Source of the DNA: Opitutales bacterium
GTDB taxonomy: Bacteria > Verrucomicrobiota > Verrucomicrobiia > Opitutales > Oceanipulchritudinaceae
Reading direction: 5' to 3'
Assembly: GCA_007123395.1 (NCBI GenBank)
Contig: SKLD01000057.1
Location: forward strand, 1 to 6,847
Length of the DNA stretch: 6,847 bases
The notes below the pieces were generated by a model, which was not told the origin of the DNA, did no database searches, and saw nothing but the letters and a program-made list of their open reading frames with translations. This document shows positions 1 through 5,718 of the stretch, in pieces. The stretch's first letter is position 1; every line of letters starts with the position of its first letter. The translations under genes and the position numbers were made by a program.

Positions 1-887
1 CCAACATGAACGCCATCGCCGGCTGGTGCGACCTCGGGGCCATGGGGGTCGACGCCGTGCACAACAACCTGCACAAAACGTGGACCATCCCGCACGGCGG
101 CGGCGGACCGGGCGACGCCTTTGTCGCCGTGAGCGAACGCCTCGTTCCCTACCTGCCCGGTGCCCAAATCGAAAAACGCGGCGACCGCTTCACCGCTGTG
201 CGCGCGCCCAAGAGCATCGGCAGCTTCCACCGCCACTGGGGCAACTTTGCCCACAAAGTGCGCGCCCTCACCTATCTCAAACGGCTCGGCCGCGAAGGCG
301 TGCCGCGCATGACCGCCGTCGCCACGCTCAGCGCGCGCTACTGCTACGAGCGCCTGCGCCGCCACTACCCGACGCTTCCCGCCGGAGCCGGCGGCCAGCC
401 GCGTATGCACGAGTTCATCCTCACCCTCGACAAGGAGGACTTCGAGCGCCTCGAAGCCGCCGGTGTGCCCGCCAACCTCGTCATCACCCGGGTCGGCAAG
501 CTCTTCCTCGACTTCGGTTTCCACGCCCCCACCGTCGCGTGGCCCGAAACCTTCGGCCTCATGATCGAGCCAACGGAGAGCTATACCAAGGCCGAGCTGG
601 ACCGCTTCTGCGAAGCTGTCGAGGGCATCCGCCGTATCCTGCGCGAGCGGCCCGAGGTGCTCCGCGTCGTCCCGCTCTTCACTCCCGTGGACCGCATCGA
701 CGACGTCGCCGCCAACCGCTCCCTCCAACTCGCGGAGGATCTCGACGAGCTGCCCGTCACGCACCCGCACCGCCTCGCCCCTGCTGACATCGCCCGCCTG
801 CCCGTCGCCGAAGTCGAAGCCAAGATCCTCGCCGCCGCCGAAGAGGCGCTGGCCGAATGCGGGGCCGCCAGCCCGGCACAATCGTAG
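1..887 (+). CDS. gcvPB: Glycine dehydrogenase (decarboxylating) subunit 2, C-terminal part (5' truncated by window)
   Basis: This is the P-protein subunit of the glycine cleavage system. It decarboxylates glycine with pyridoxal phosphate (PLP) and passes the aminomethyl group to the lipoyl arm of the H-protein in the cytoplasm. The reading frame is already open at base 3 (Asn before the first Met), and the sequence there lies mid-domain, so the ATG at 6 is internal and the true start is outside the window. The PLP-lysine motif NLHKT is present (Lys codon 75-77), followed at once by the family-typical HGGGGPG. Further family landmarks are KSIGS, MHEF (from 405), the LDFGFHAPT stretch and MIEPTE (561-578). 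The C-terminal tail is charged and Ala/Glu-rich. About 294 residues are visible; GcvPB is usually near 480-500. The ending and size fit the split GcvPA/GcvPB arrangement rather than a fused GcvP, so gcvPA is expected upstream. A fused P-protein cannot be fully excluded from the C-terminus alone. Confidence 0.93.
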   Translation, partial: NMNAIAGWCDLGAMGVDAVHNNLHKTWTIPHGGGGPGDAFVAVSERLVPYLPGAQIEKRGDRFTAVRAPKSIGSFHRHWGNFAHKVRALTYLKRLGREGVPRMTAVATLSARYCYERLRRHYPTLPAGAGGQPRMHEFILTLDKEDFERLEAAGVPANLVITRVGKLFLDFGFHAPTVAWPETFGLMIEPTESYTKAELDRFCEAVEGIRRILRERPEVLRVVPLFTPVDRIDDVAANRSLQLAEDLDELPVTHPHRLAPADIARLPVAEVEAKILAAAEEALAECGAASPAQS

Positions 888-972
888 CGCCCCCCGCCTC
901 GCCGGCCCGATTTTCCTTGGACGGAGGAGCGGGACGGTCCAGTCTTCGTGACGTCTTCGATTGGTTGGTCTC

Positions 973-1443
973 ATGGAGAAGCTCGTTCCAGTTCTCAGCC
1001 TCGTCGCCGCAGTTTATCTTGCGGCCGGAATCATCGTACCACTCGTCCTCGCGGCGCGGCGCAAGCGGGAAGGCGGCGAACCCGGTCCCACCGCGATCCT
1101 GCTTCACGTAACCAATCCGGTTGTATGGGTCCTCGCCCTCGTCTTGTGGCCCGTGCTCCTCGCGCTGGAGTTCGCCGAACGGCGGCAGGATGCCGAGGAG
1201 CGGCGGCGGATGCGCGCCGACGCCGAGCGGCGCAAAGCACGTGCCGCGCGCCAAGCGGAGGACGAGGCGGCACTCCTCGACAAAACAGGCCGCACCTGCT
1301 CCGCCATGCGTCCCGGCGGCGAAATCCTCGTCGATGGACGCCGCGTCCAGGCCCGCGCCGCCTCCGGCGTCATCGACCCGGGCACATCCGTCCGCGTCCG
1401 CGCCTTCGAGCGCGGCGTCGCCGTCGTCGAAGAACCCCGCTGA
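973..1443 (+). CDS. Small membrane protein with C-terminal NfeD-like domain
   Basis: The product is a 156-residue protein of the short NfeD type. Two hydrophobic segments (about residues 4-28 and 41-65) are separated by a short basic and Gly/Pro loop. A very charged Arg/Glu/Ala-rich helix follows (about 66-100), probably a coiled coil. A small beta-rich domain covers 104-154, with the NfeD C-terminal pattern: KTGRTCSAMRPGGEILVDGR, then a Gly-Thr-x-Val-x-Val turn (137-142) and a final Val-rich strand. In the family this OB-fold domain is often encoded near SPFH/stomatin-like proteins and has been linked to membrane quality control. The ClpP-like protease domain of long NfeD proteins is absent, and no stomatin gene is visible here. 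I chose the ATG at 973. An in-frame TTG at 961 would add four residues. A GGAGG at 923-927 is too far upstream to serve either start. It follows gcvPB after 85 bp on the same strand and converges with mtaB. The domain call is good; the cellular role is not known. Confidence 0.75.
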   Translation: MEKLVPVLSLVAAVYLAAGIIVPLVLAARRKREGGEPGPTAILLHVTNPVVWVLALVLWPVLLALEFAERRQDAEERRRMRADAERRKARAARQAEDEAALLDKTGRTCSAMRPGGEILVDGRRVQARAASGVIDPGTSVRVRAFERGVAVVEEPR

Positions 1444-1468
1444 GGATGCCGACGCCGACCCGATGCCG

Positions 1469-2809
1469 TCACACGGCGAGCGGCGCAGCGTCCCCGTACC
1501 CCTCCAAACTGACGAGCGTGCCCTCCACGTAGTCGCCCGCCACGCGGTCGAGGCGCACACGGGCGAGACGGTTGCGGATGTCTTCGCCCGGCGGGCCGTC
1601 GGCGACAACGCGGATATAATTGGCGGTGAGGCCCGGCCAGTGCCCTTCGCGGGGGTCTTCGAGAAGGACTTCGCAAGTCTGCCCGAGATATCGCTCCATG
1701 AACCGGCGACGGCGGCGGGCATCAAGCCGGCGCAGCGCCTCGCGGCGGCGGCGGCGCTCCGGCACAGGCACCCTGTCCGTGCCCCGCCTCACGACGAGCG
1801 TGCCGGGCCGCTCCGAATACGGAAAGATATGCGCATACGCAAAGTCGATATCGCTGAAGAGGCGGCACGTCGCCGCAAAATCTTCCTCCGTTTCCCCGGG
1901 AAAGCCGACCATGATGTCCGTGCCGAGGCACAGGTCCGGCACCGCACGCACCGCCTTGCGGGCGAATGCGGCGTATTCCGCCGCCGTGTATTTGCGCCGC
2001 ATCGCGCCCAACACTGCGTCGCTGCCCGCCTGCAAGGGCAGGTGCAGCAGGGGCATGAGCGGGTGGCACGGGTCGGCCATGCGCCGGAGGATGCCGTCGG
2101 GCACCGTCGTCGGTTCGATGCTGGAGATGCGGATGCGCCGCAGCCCGCCGACCGCCGCCAACGCGTCGATCAAATCCTCAATCCCGTGCCCCGAGTGCGC
2201 GTAGGTGCCGATATTCACCCCAGTCAACACCAGCTCGCGCACCCCGCGCGCCGCCAGCGACCGCGCCTCCGCGAGGGTGTTGTCCCAGTCGCGCGAGCGG
2301 GCGCGGCCACGCGCAAACGGGATGATGCAAAACGAACACATGAAGTCGCAGCCGTCCTGCATTTTGAGGTTGGCGCGCTTCGGCCACGGATGCTCGCCCG
2401 CGAACCGGATGGAAAAATCTTCCGCATCAATGCGGTCGCGCAGGATGACGGGCGCGGGGTTCTTGCCCATGCGGGCGTGTTCGAGGACATTGAGCTTGTC
2501 CTCGTTGCCCACGATGAGATCGACCCCCGGGATGGCGGCGAGGGCCTTGGCCCCCGTCTGCGAATAGCAGCCCACGACGGCGAGAAAGCCCTCCGGATTG
2601 GCGCGGAGAAAACGGCGGATCGCCTTGCGGCACTTCGCCTCCGCCTCCTGCGTAACCGTGCACGTGTTGATGATACCGAGGTCGGCCGGTTCACCGAATG
2701 CGACGACCGTGTAGCCCGCCGCCTCCAGTTGGTCGCGCAGCAAGACGGACTCCGCCTGATTGAGGCGGCACCCGAGGGTGTGCATAGCAGCGCGGGGCAT
2801 ACGGATCAT
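1469..2809 (-). CDS. mtaB: tRNA (t6A37) methylthiotransferase, MtaB type
   Basis: This radical-SAM enzyme adds a methylthio group to C2 of N6-threonylcarbamoyladenosine at position 37 of tRNAs reading ANN codons, giving ms2t6A. The 446 residues fall into the usual three parts. The N-terminal methylthiotransferase domain has the three ligands of the auxiliary 4Fe-4S cluster: C14 (TLGCRLNQ), C50 (INTCTVT) and C81 (VGCYS). The radical-SAM core has the CX3CX2C motif at C154, C158 and C161 (CDFMCSFCIIPFARG). A C-terminal TRAM-like RNA-binding region covers about 375-440. TLGC(K/R)xNQ and INTCTVT, together with LTGVNIG, favour MtaB over MiaB (usually a TxGCQMN type motif) and over RimO. The first in-frame ATG is at 2809; ATGs at 2800 and 2785 are alternatives, the latter leaving only four residues before the first cysteine. 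A TTG at 2845 is less likely. None has a clear ribosome binding site. The gene lies 59 bp downstream of the HPt gene on the same strand, so co-transcription is plausible. All catalytic residues are present. Confidence 0.92.
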   Translation of the reverse strand: MIRMPRAAMHTLGCRLNQAESVLLRDQLEAAGYTVVAFGEPADLGIINTCTVTQEAEAKCRKAIRRFLRANPEGFLAVVGCYSQTGAKALAAIPGVDLIVGNEDKLNVLEHARMGKNPAPVILRDRIDAEDFSIRFAGEHPWPKRANLKMQDGCDFMCSFCIIPFARGRARSRDWDNTLAEARSLAARGVRELVLTGVNIGTYAHSGHGIEDLIDALAAVGGLRRIRISSIEPTTVPDGILRRMADPCHPLMPLLHLPLQAGSDAVLGAMRRKYTAAEYAAFARKAVRAVPDLCLGTDIMVGFPGETEEDFAATCRLFSDIDFAYAHIFPYSERPGTLVVRRGTDRVPVPERRRRREALRRLDARRRRRFMERYLGQTCEVLLEDPREGHWPGLTANYIRVVADGPPGEDIRNRLARVRLDRVAGDYVEGTLVSLEGYGDAAPLAV

Positions 2810-2868
2810 GCCAACAAGGGGAAGCGACCATGGCCGCGCGGGCAACCGATTTCCGGGCCGCCGGAACC

Positions 2869-3243
2869 TCAGAGGCCTTTCGTCCGCTCCCGCAGCTCGC
2901 GAAGGGACTCCGCGTAGGTATCGAGCAAAAGCCGGACGGCCTCTGAAAAATCATCCGGCGAATAATCCTCCGCTTCCTCCAGCCACCGGGCGATGGCAGC
3001 AAGGCGGGACGCCGCGAGATTGGAACCGCTCCCCGCGATGGAGTGGGCATGCTGTTGGATTTCCGCCCGTTCAAGCAGCGGATCGGCCTCCGACAAGGGT
3101 TGGAGCCGTTCCTCCACATCCTCCTTGAAAAGCGCGATCAGCTCTTCAAGCAGGGCACGCGGGTCGTCATCCCCGGCACCGACCAAGACTGACCACTGCT
3201 CCTCGTCGATGACCGGAACATCCCTGAACCGGGAAACATCCAT
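2869..3243 (-). CDS. Stand-alone HPt (histidine phosphotransfer) domain protein
   Basis: The product is a 124-residue, mainly helical acidic protein that is essentially one HPt domain. HPt proteins relay a phosphoryl group between receiver domains in multistep phosphorelays in the cytoplasm. The phosphorylation-site helix reads QQHAHSIAGSGSNLAASRL (residues 63-81). H67 is the predicted phosphoacceptor (codon 3045-3043), followed by Gly-Ser and the Asn-Leu turn typical of the family. The frequent H-x-L-K-G-S form has Ala70 here in place of Lys, a variant I believe also occurs in other HPt proteins. The N-terminus has a DVPVID segment before the first helix. A C-terminal helix (about 97-121) fits the four-helix bundle. 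I chose the ATG at 3243; an in-frame TTG at 3297 would add 18 residues with no family resemblance. No histidine kinase or receiver gene is visible, so its partners are unknown. It sits upstream of mtaB, and no functional link to tRNA modification is implied. Confidence 0.8.
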   Translation of the reverse strand: MDVSRFRDVPVIDEEQWSVLVGAGDDDPRALLEELIALFKEDVEERLQPLSEADPLLERAEIQQHAHSIAGSGSNLAASRLAAIARWLEEAEDYSPDDFSEAVRLLLDTYAESLRELRERTKGL

Positions 3244-3339
3244 TTGATTTCTGAAAGCGGGGTTTAAAAGGAAAAGCGGAAAACGCAATTCACCCAACCC
3301 CGCCTGTCCCCCGCACGCAACCGAAAAGCACCGCGTCCC
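3244..3339. other. Intergenic region between oxidoreductase end and HPt start
   Basis: This 96-bp gap lies between two minus-strand genes. Its HPt-proximal half (3244-3295) is clearly richer in A and T than the surroundings. It holds the inverted repeat listed separately. On the minus strand there is only a weak promoter-like pair, TTGCGT followed 16 bases later by TAAACC, which I would not call a promoter. No intrinsic terminator with a T-run is visible for the oxidoreductase gene. Confidence 0.4.
3257..3303. repeat. Perfect 8-bp inverted repeat upstream of the HPt gene
   Basis: GCGGGGTT at 3257-3264 is the exact reverse complement of AACCCCGC at 3296-3303, with 31 bases between. On the minus strand the hairpin would end 13 bases before the HPt start codon and 36 bases after the oxidoreductase stop. 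It is followed by TTTC rather than a T-run, so it is a poor intrinsic terminator. It may be a leader hairpin, an operator, or chance. Confidence 0.4.
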
Positions 3340-4641
3340 TCAATCAAACCGCACGAGCGACGCCGGGCGCACGGGCAGGCCGGTGGCGAAGGACTCGTTC
3401 GCGGCGATGCCGGTGAGGATCGACCATGCGCCATCCTCGTGCCCGGCGGCGTGCCCGAGCGGATCTTCGCCGACACCGTCGCCGAAGAGCGAGGCGAGGA
3501 GCGGGGCGTCGCCCCCACCGTGGCCGCCGACCGCCGCAGGTGGTTCGACTTCATAGGGCGCGCCAAAGTGCGGACACACGATGATGCGATTGCCCCTGCC
3601 GAGCGACTCACCCATCGTCGAGGAGGCATCGCTCACGTAGGATCCCTCCACATCCTGCAACTCGATGCGTCCCTTCGTCCCGTTGAACATAACACGGTAG
3701 CCCTCCCAAGGACAGTATGCGGCGAGCGAGTAGGACATTTGCGCCCCGTTGGCGTAGCGTACGAGCACGTTCATCGTGTCCTCAATGGAAATACCGTCGT
3801 CGAAGACATTGCGGTCCCGCAGGTAGCCGTCCTCGTGCTCGGCGTCGAGGTAGTAGCCTTTGAGGTGCTTCTTGGCCGAGAGGTCGAGGGCGAAGGGGTC
3901 GTCTTTCGCGCCGGGACCCGCGGTCGTGCGGAAGTATGGCGCCCTAATGCCGCGCGCCTCCGCGTTCGCACGCCCATAGAAAGCGAGCGAGCCGAGCCCG
4001 AAAACCAGCTCGGGGGTGCTGTCGAGCCACCAGTTGACAAGATCGAAGTGGTGTGTGGCCTTATGCACCATGAGGCCTCCGGAATTGCGCTTGTCGCGGT
4101 GCCAGCGGCGGAAGTAATCCGCCCCGTGCTTGGTATCGAGAAGCCATTCGAAATGCACCTGCTTCACTTCGCCGATCACCCCGCCGCGGATCATCTCTTT
4201 CACCTTGGACCGCGCGGGCGAATAGCGGTAGTTAAAGGCGACACGCAGCGACCGACCCGTCCGCCGCACGGTGTCGAGAATAGCTTGGCATTTGGGCGCG
4301 TCGACAGTCATCGGCTTTTCCGTGATGACGTCACACCCCAACTCCATCGCCCGGATGATGTAACGATGGTGCGTCCGATCAATGCTCGTAACGATGACCG
4401 TGTCGGGCCGCGTCTCCCGCACCATCTTATCGAAACCCTCCGCCGGATACATAGGCACATCACCCGAGAAACCGCACTCCTCGCGCAATCGCTTGAGCGT
4501 GTACTCCATGCGGGTACGGTTAGTGTCGCAGAAACCGGAGATCACGGCCGTTTCGCGGTAGTCTTCGGCAATGGCCTTCCAAAACATGGAGGCGCGGCTT
4601 CCCAGGCCGACGAGGGCGTAACGTTTGCTATTACTGGACAT
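3340..4641 (-). CDS. Gfo/Idh/MocA family NAD(P)-dependent oxidoreductase
   Basis: This 433-residue protein is predicted to be cytoplasmic. It belongs to the family that oxidises, reduces or epimerises sugars, inositols and related polyols with NAD(P); the substrate cannot be told from sequence. The N-terminal Rossmann fold (about 1-130) starts with ALVGLGSRASMF, a GxGxR-type dinucleotide loop, and continues to the family signature EKP at 108-110, where Lys109 is the expected catalytic lysine. The C-terminal alpha/beta domain has GGVIGEV (153-159) and the active-site stretch GGLMVHKATHHFDLVNWW (188-205). His197 aligns by eye with the catalytic His of inositol dehydrogenase-like members, while the Asp usually four residues earlier is His193. 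A later YLRDRNVF and a GTKGRIEL motif fit a subfamily I recall from Bacteroidota, Planctomycetota and Verrucomicrobiota. The ATG at 4641 starts directly before the Rossmann strand; a TTG at 4710 would add a 23-residue extension resembling no domain. It is divergent from an AraC-type regulator, its likely controller. No secretion (Tat) signal is seen. Confidence 0.9.
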   Translation of the reverse strand: MSSNSKRYALVGLGSRASMFWKAIAEDYRETAVISGFCDTNRTRMEYTLKRLREECGFSGDVPMYPAEGFDKMVRETRPDTVIVTSIDRTHHRYIIRAMELGCDVITEKPMTVDAPKCQAILDTVRRTGRSLRVAFNYRYSPARSKVKEMIRGGVIGEVKQVHFEWLLDTKHGADYFRRWHRDKRNSGGLMVHKATHHFDLVNWWLDSTPELVFGLGSLAFYGRANAEARGIRAPYFRTTAGPGAKDDPFALDLSAKKHLKGYYLDAEHEDGYLRDRNVFDDGISIEDTMNVLVRYANGAQMSYSLAAYCPWEGYRVMFNGTKGRIELQDVEGSYVSDASSTMGESLGRGNRIIVCPHFGAPYEVEPPAAVGGHGGGDAPLLASLFGDGVGEDPLGHAAGHEDGAWSILTGIAANESFATGLPVRPASLVRFD

Positions 4642-4749
4642 GGGTGAATCGGGTTTGGTGGTTTTGAAACAAGGGGACGGACGTAAACCGAACCTACTTA
4701 TCCTAAACAAGAGGTCCCGCAGGCCGCCATACCGATCACGCTCGCAAAC
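4642..4749. promoter_or_regulatory. Divergent intergenic control region (oxidoreductase / AraC regulator)
   Basis: This 108-bp gap separates the divergent start codons and is more A/T-rich than the flanking genes, especially 4641-4712. It must hold the oxidoreductase promoter and probably the regulator's, plus any AraC-type binding site. No consensus -35/-10 pair stands out on either strand. On the minus strand TTGTTT, 18 bases and TTTACG is a weak possibility. The inverted repeat listed separately is the best operator candidate. The function follows from gene arrangement, not from a recognised site. Confidence 0.5.
4652..4694. repeat. Imperfect inverted repeat GGTTTGGT / ACCGAACC, possible operator
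   Basis: GGTTTGGT (4652-4659) and ACCGAACC (4687-4694, reverse complement GGTTCGGT) match at 7 of 8 positions. They are inverted, and their centres are 35 bp apart. They lie in the probable untranslated leader of the oxidoreductase gene within the divergent region. AraC-family proteins often bind paired half-sites beside their target promoters, though more often as direct repeats, so the role is a guess. An 8-bp partial match can arise by chance. Confidence 0.25.
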
Positions 4750-5598
4750 TTGACATTTTCGCTCAATCAGACGCTTTTCCCGGAAATGCTCGTCTACTTA
4801 GGCCGCGGCGGCCGTGACTACGGCAACTCGCCGCTCAAAGTAATGCGGAGGCCGGCATGGGAGTTCCAGGCGGTCATCGCGGGGCAAATCGCACCCGTCT
4901 TCAAGAGCGGACCCGCCCCCCTGCGCGCCGACCACCTGTGGGTTTTCCCGCCCGGCCACCTCCACGGCTGGCGCGGCGATCCTGCCGCGGGCGCCGAGGT
5001 TGTTGTCTTCCACTACCCCGCCGTCGACGACGCCTTCGGCGACCGCGTGCGCGCCTCCGGGCATCTCACGGCACCGCTCTCGCCCGACGACCGCTCCCGA
5101 CTCGACCGCCTTGCCACGCGGGCAGCGGCGGAATTCTCCCGTCCCAACCGCCTCACACACCTGCGGCAGGAGCACCTCCGCCTCGAGCTGTGCCTTCTCG
5201 CCGCCGCGCCCGACAGCACCGCGCCAAGCGCGGCCCCGACCCACCGGGCGCATCCCATCGTCGAGCGTGCCATCCAGTGGTTTGAGCGGCATCTTGGCGA
5301 GAATCCCGGACTTGATGCCGTCGGCCGCGCTGTCGGTGCGTCTCCCGCGCACCTGCGCCGCCTTTTCCACGATTTCCTTGGCTGCGCGCCCGCCGAGGTC
5401 TTTCGCCGCATCCGGTTCCAACGCGCCGCCGATGCCATGGCCGGAACCCGCGACACCTTCGAAACCATCGCCGAACGCTGCGGCTTTGGCAGCGCCAGCG
5501 CCTTCTCCCGTGCCTTCAAACAACGCATGGGCTACCCCCCGCGCGAATGGCGGCGCGGTTTGCAATCCCACCGTTCCACAAGTCAACCGCACCTTTGA
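4750..5598 (+). CDS. AraC-family transcriptional regulator with N-terminal cupin-like sensor
   Basis: This is a predicted DNA-binding regulator of 282 residues, the usual size for AraC proteins with a ligand domain. The N-terminal part (about 10-150) resembles the cupin-like sensor. It includes an aromatic WEFQAVIAG strand and the PPGHLHGW turn (67-74), whose histidines are typical of this fold. The C-terminal part (from about 168) has two helix-turn-helix motifs, LDAVGRAVGASPAHLRRLF and FETIAERCGFGSASAFSRAF, ending in the family signature FKQRMGYPPREWRR. The start is uncertain. The only start-like codons after the upstream in-frame stop (4684) are TTG at 4750 and ATG at 4786. I give the TTG because the LNQTLFPE stretch it adds looks like the start of the sensor domain. 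The ATG would remove 12 residues without harming a motif. Neither has a ribosome binding site. Its position divergent to the oxidoreductase suggests local control of that gene. The ligand is unknown, likely a sugar or derivative by analogy. Confidence 0.88.
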   Translation: MTFSLNQTLFPEMLVYLGRGGRDYGNSPLKVMRRPAWEFQAVIAGQIAPVFKSGPAPLRADHLWVFPPGHLHGWRGDPAAGAEVVVFHYPAVDDAFGDRVRASGHLTAPLSPDDRSRLDRLATRAAAEFSRPNRLTHLRQEHLRLELCLLAAAPDSTAPSAAPTHRAHPIVERAIQWFERHLGENPGLDAVGRAVGASPAHLRRLFHDFLGCAPAEVFRRIRFQRAADAMAGTRDTFETIAERCGFGSASAFSRAFKQRMGYPPREWRRGLQSHRSTSQPHL

Positions 5599-5618
5599 AC
5601 ACAAAGGCCATAATCGTC

Positions 5619-5647
5619 TTGACCCGCGAACGGAATGTCTCTTTCAT
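5619..5647 (+). promoter_or_regulatory. Candidate sigma70-type promoter for the glycine-rich protein gene
   Basis: TTGACC (5619-5624, five of six to the -35 consensus) is followed after 17 bases by TTTCAT (5642-5647, four of six to the -10 consensus). The expected transcript start near 5655 would give a leader of about 65 bases before the ATG at 5719. Spacing is ideal, but the -10 element is weak. It is the best candidate in the 120-bp gap. Confidence 0.3.
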
Positions 5648-5661
5648 CGGCCTTACGAACA

Positions 5662-5681
5662 GGCGTTGTAGCTGCGACGCC
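5662..5681 (+). other. Short hairpin in the leader of the glycine-rich protein gene
   Basis: GGCGT (5662-5666) pairs with ACGCC (5677-5681), and the stem can extend by a T-G wobble and a G-C pair toward the loop. No T-run follows, so it does not look like an intrinsic terminator for the AraC gene. It lies between the candidate promoter and the start codon. It could be a leader structure or chance. Confidence 0.25.
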
Positions 5682-5718
5682 ATCTTCATCCACCTCTCGT
5701 AATCCTAGTCCAAAAACC

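Noticed and set aside
919..940. GGAC...GTCC partial palindrome and a GGAGG upstream of the NfeD-like gene
   Set aside because: The pairing is only about four bases, and the GGAGG is roughly 45 bases from the ATG, too far for a ribosome binding site.
1465..1477. Small GCCG/CGGC hairpin at the convergent gene ends, possible bidirectional terminator
   Set aside because: The stem is only four base pairs and there is no T-run on either side.
757..1725. Minus-strand open frame spanning gcvPB end, the NfeD-like gene and mtaB end
   Set aside because: It overlaps three better supported genes, and its composition is low-complexity Arg/Ala/Gly typical of a wrong frame.
1121..2917. Long plus-strand open frame (598 codons) opposite mtaB
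   Set aside because: It is antisense to mtaB, whose cysteine motifs are intact. Its translation is Arg/Ala/His-rich with no domain, as expected for a high-GC shadow frame.
3439..4647. Plus-strand open frame (402 codons) opposite the oxidoreductase
   Set aside because: It mirrors the codon phase of the real gene, has no recognisable motif, and the minus-strand frame encodes a complete Gfo/Idh/MocA protein.
4798..5604. Minus-strand open frame opposite the AraC regulator
   Set aside because: It is Gly/Ala-rich with no motif, while the plus-strand frame carries both helix-turn-helix motifs and the AraC signature.
5635..5718. Upstream in-frame ATG at 5635 as start of the glycine-rich protein
   Set aside because: It would place 28 residues before a normal signal peptide and begins inside the spacer of the candidate promoter; the start at 5719 is better.
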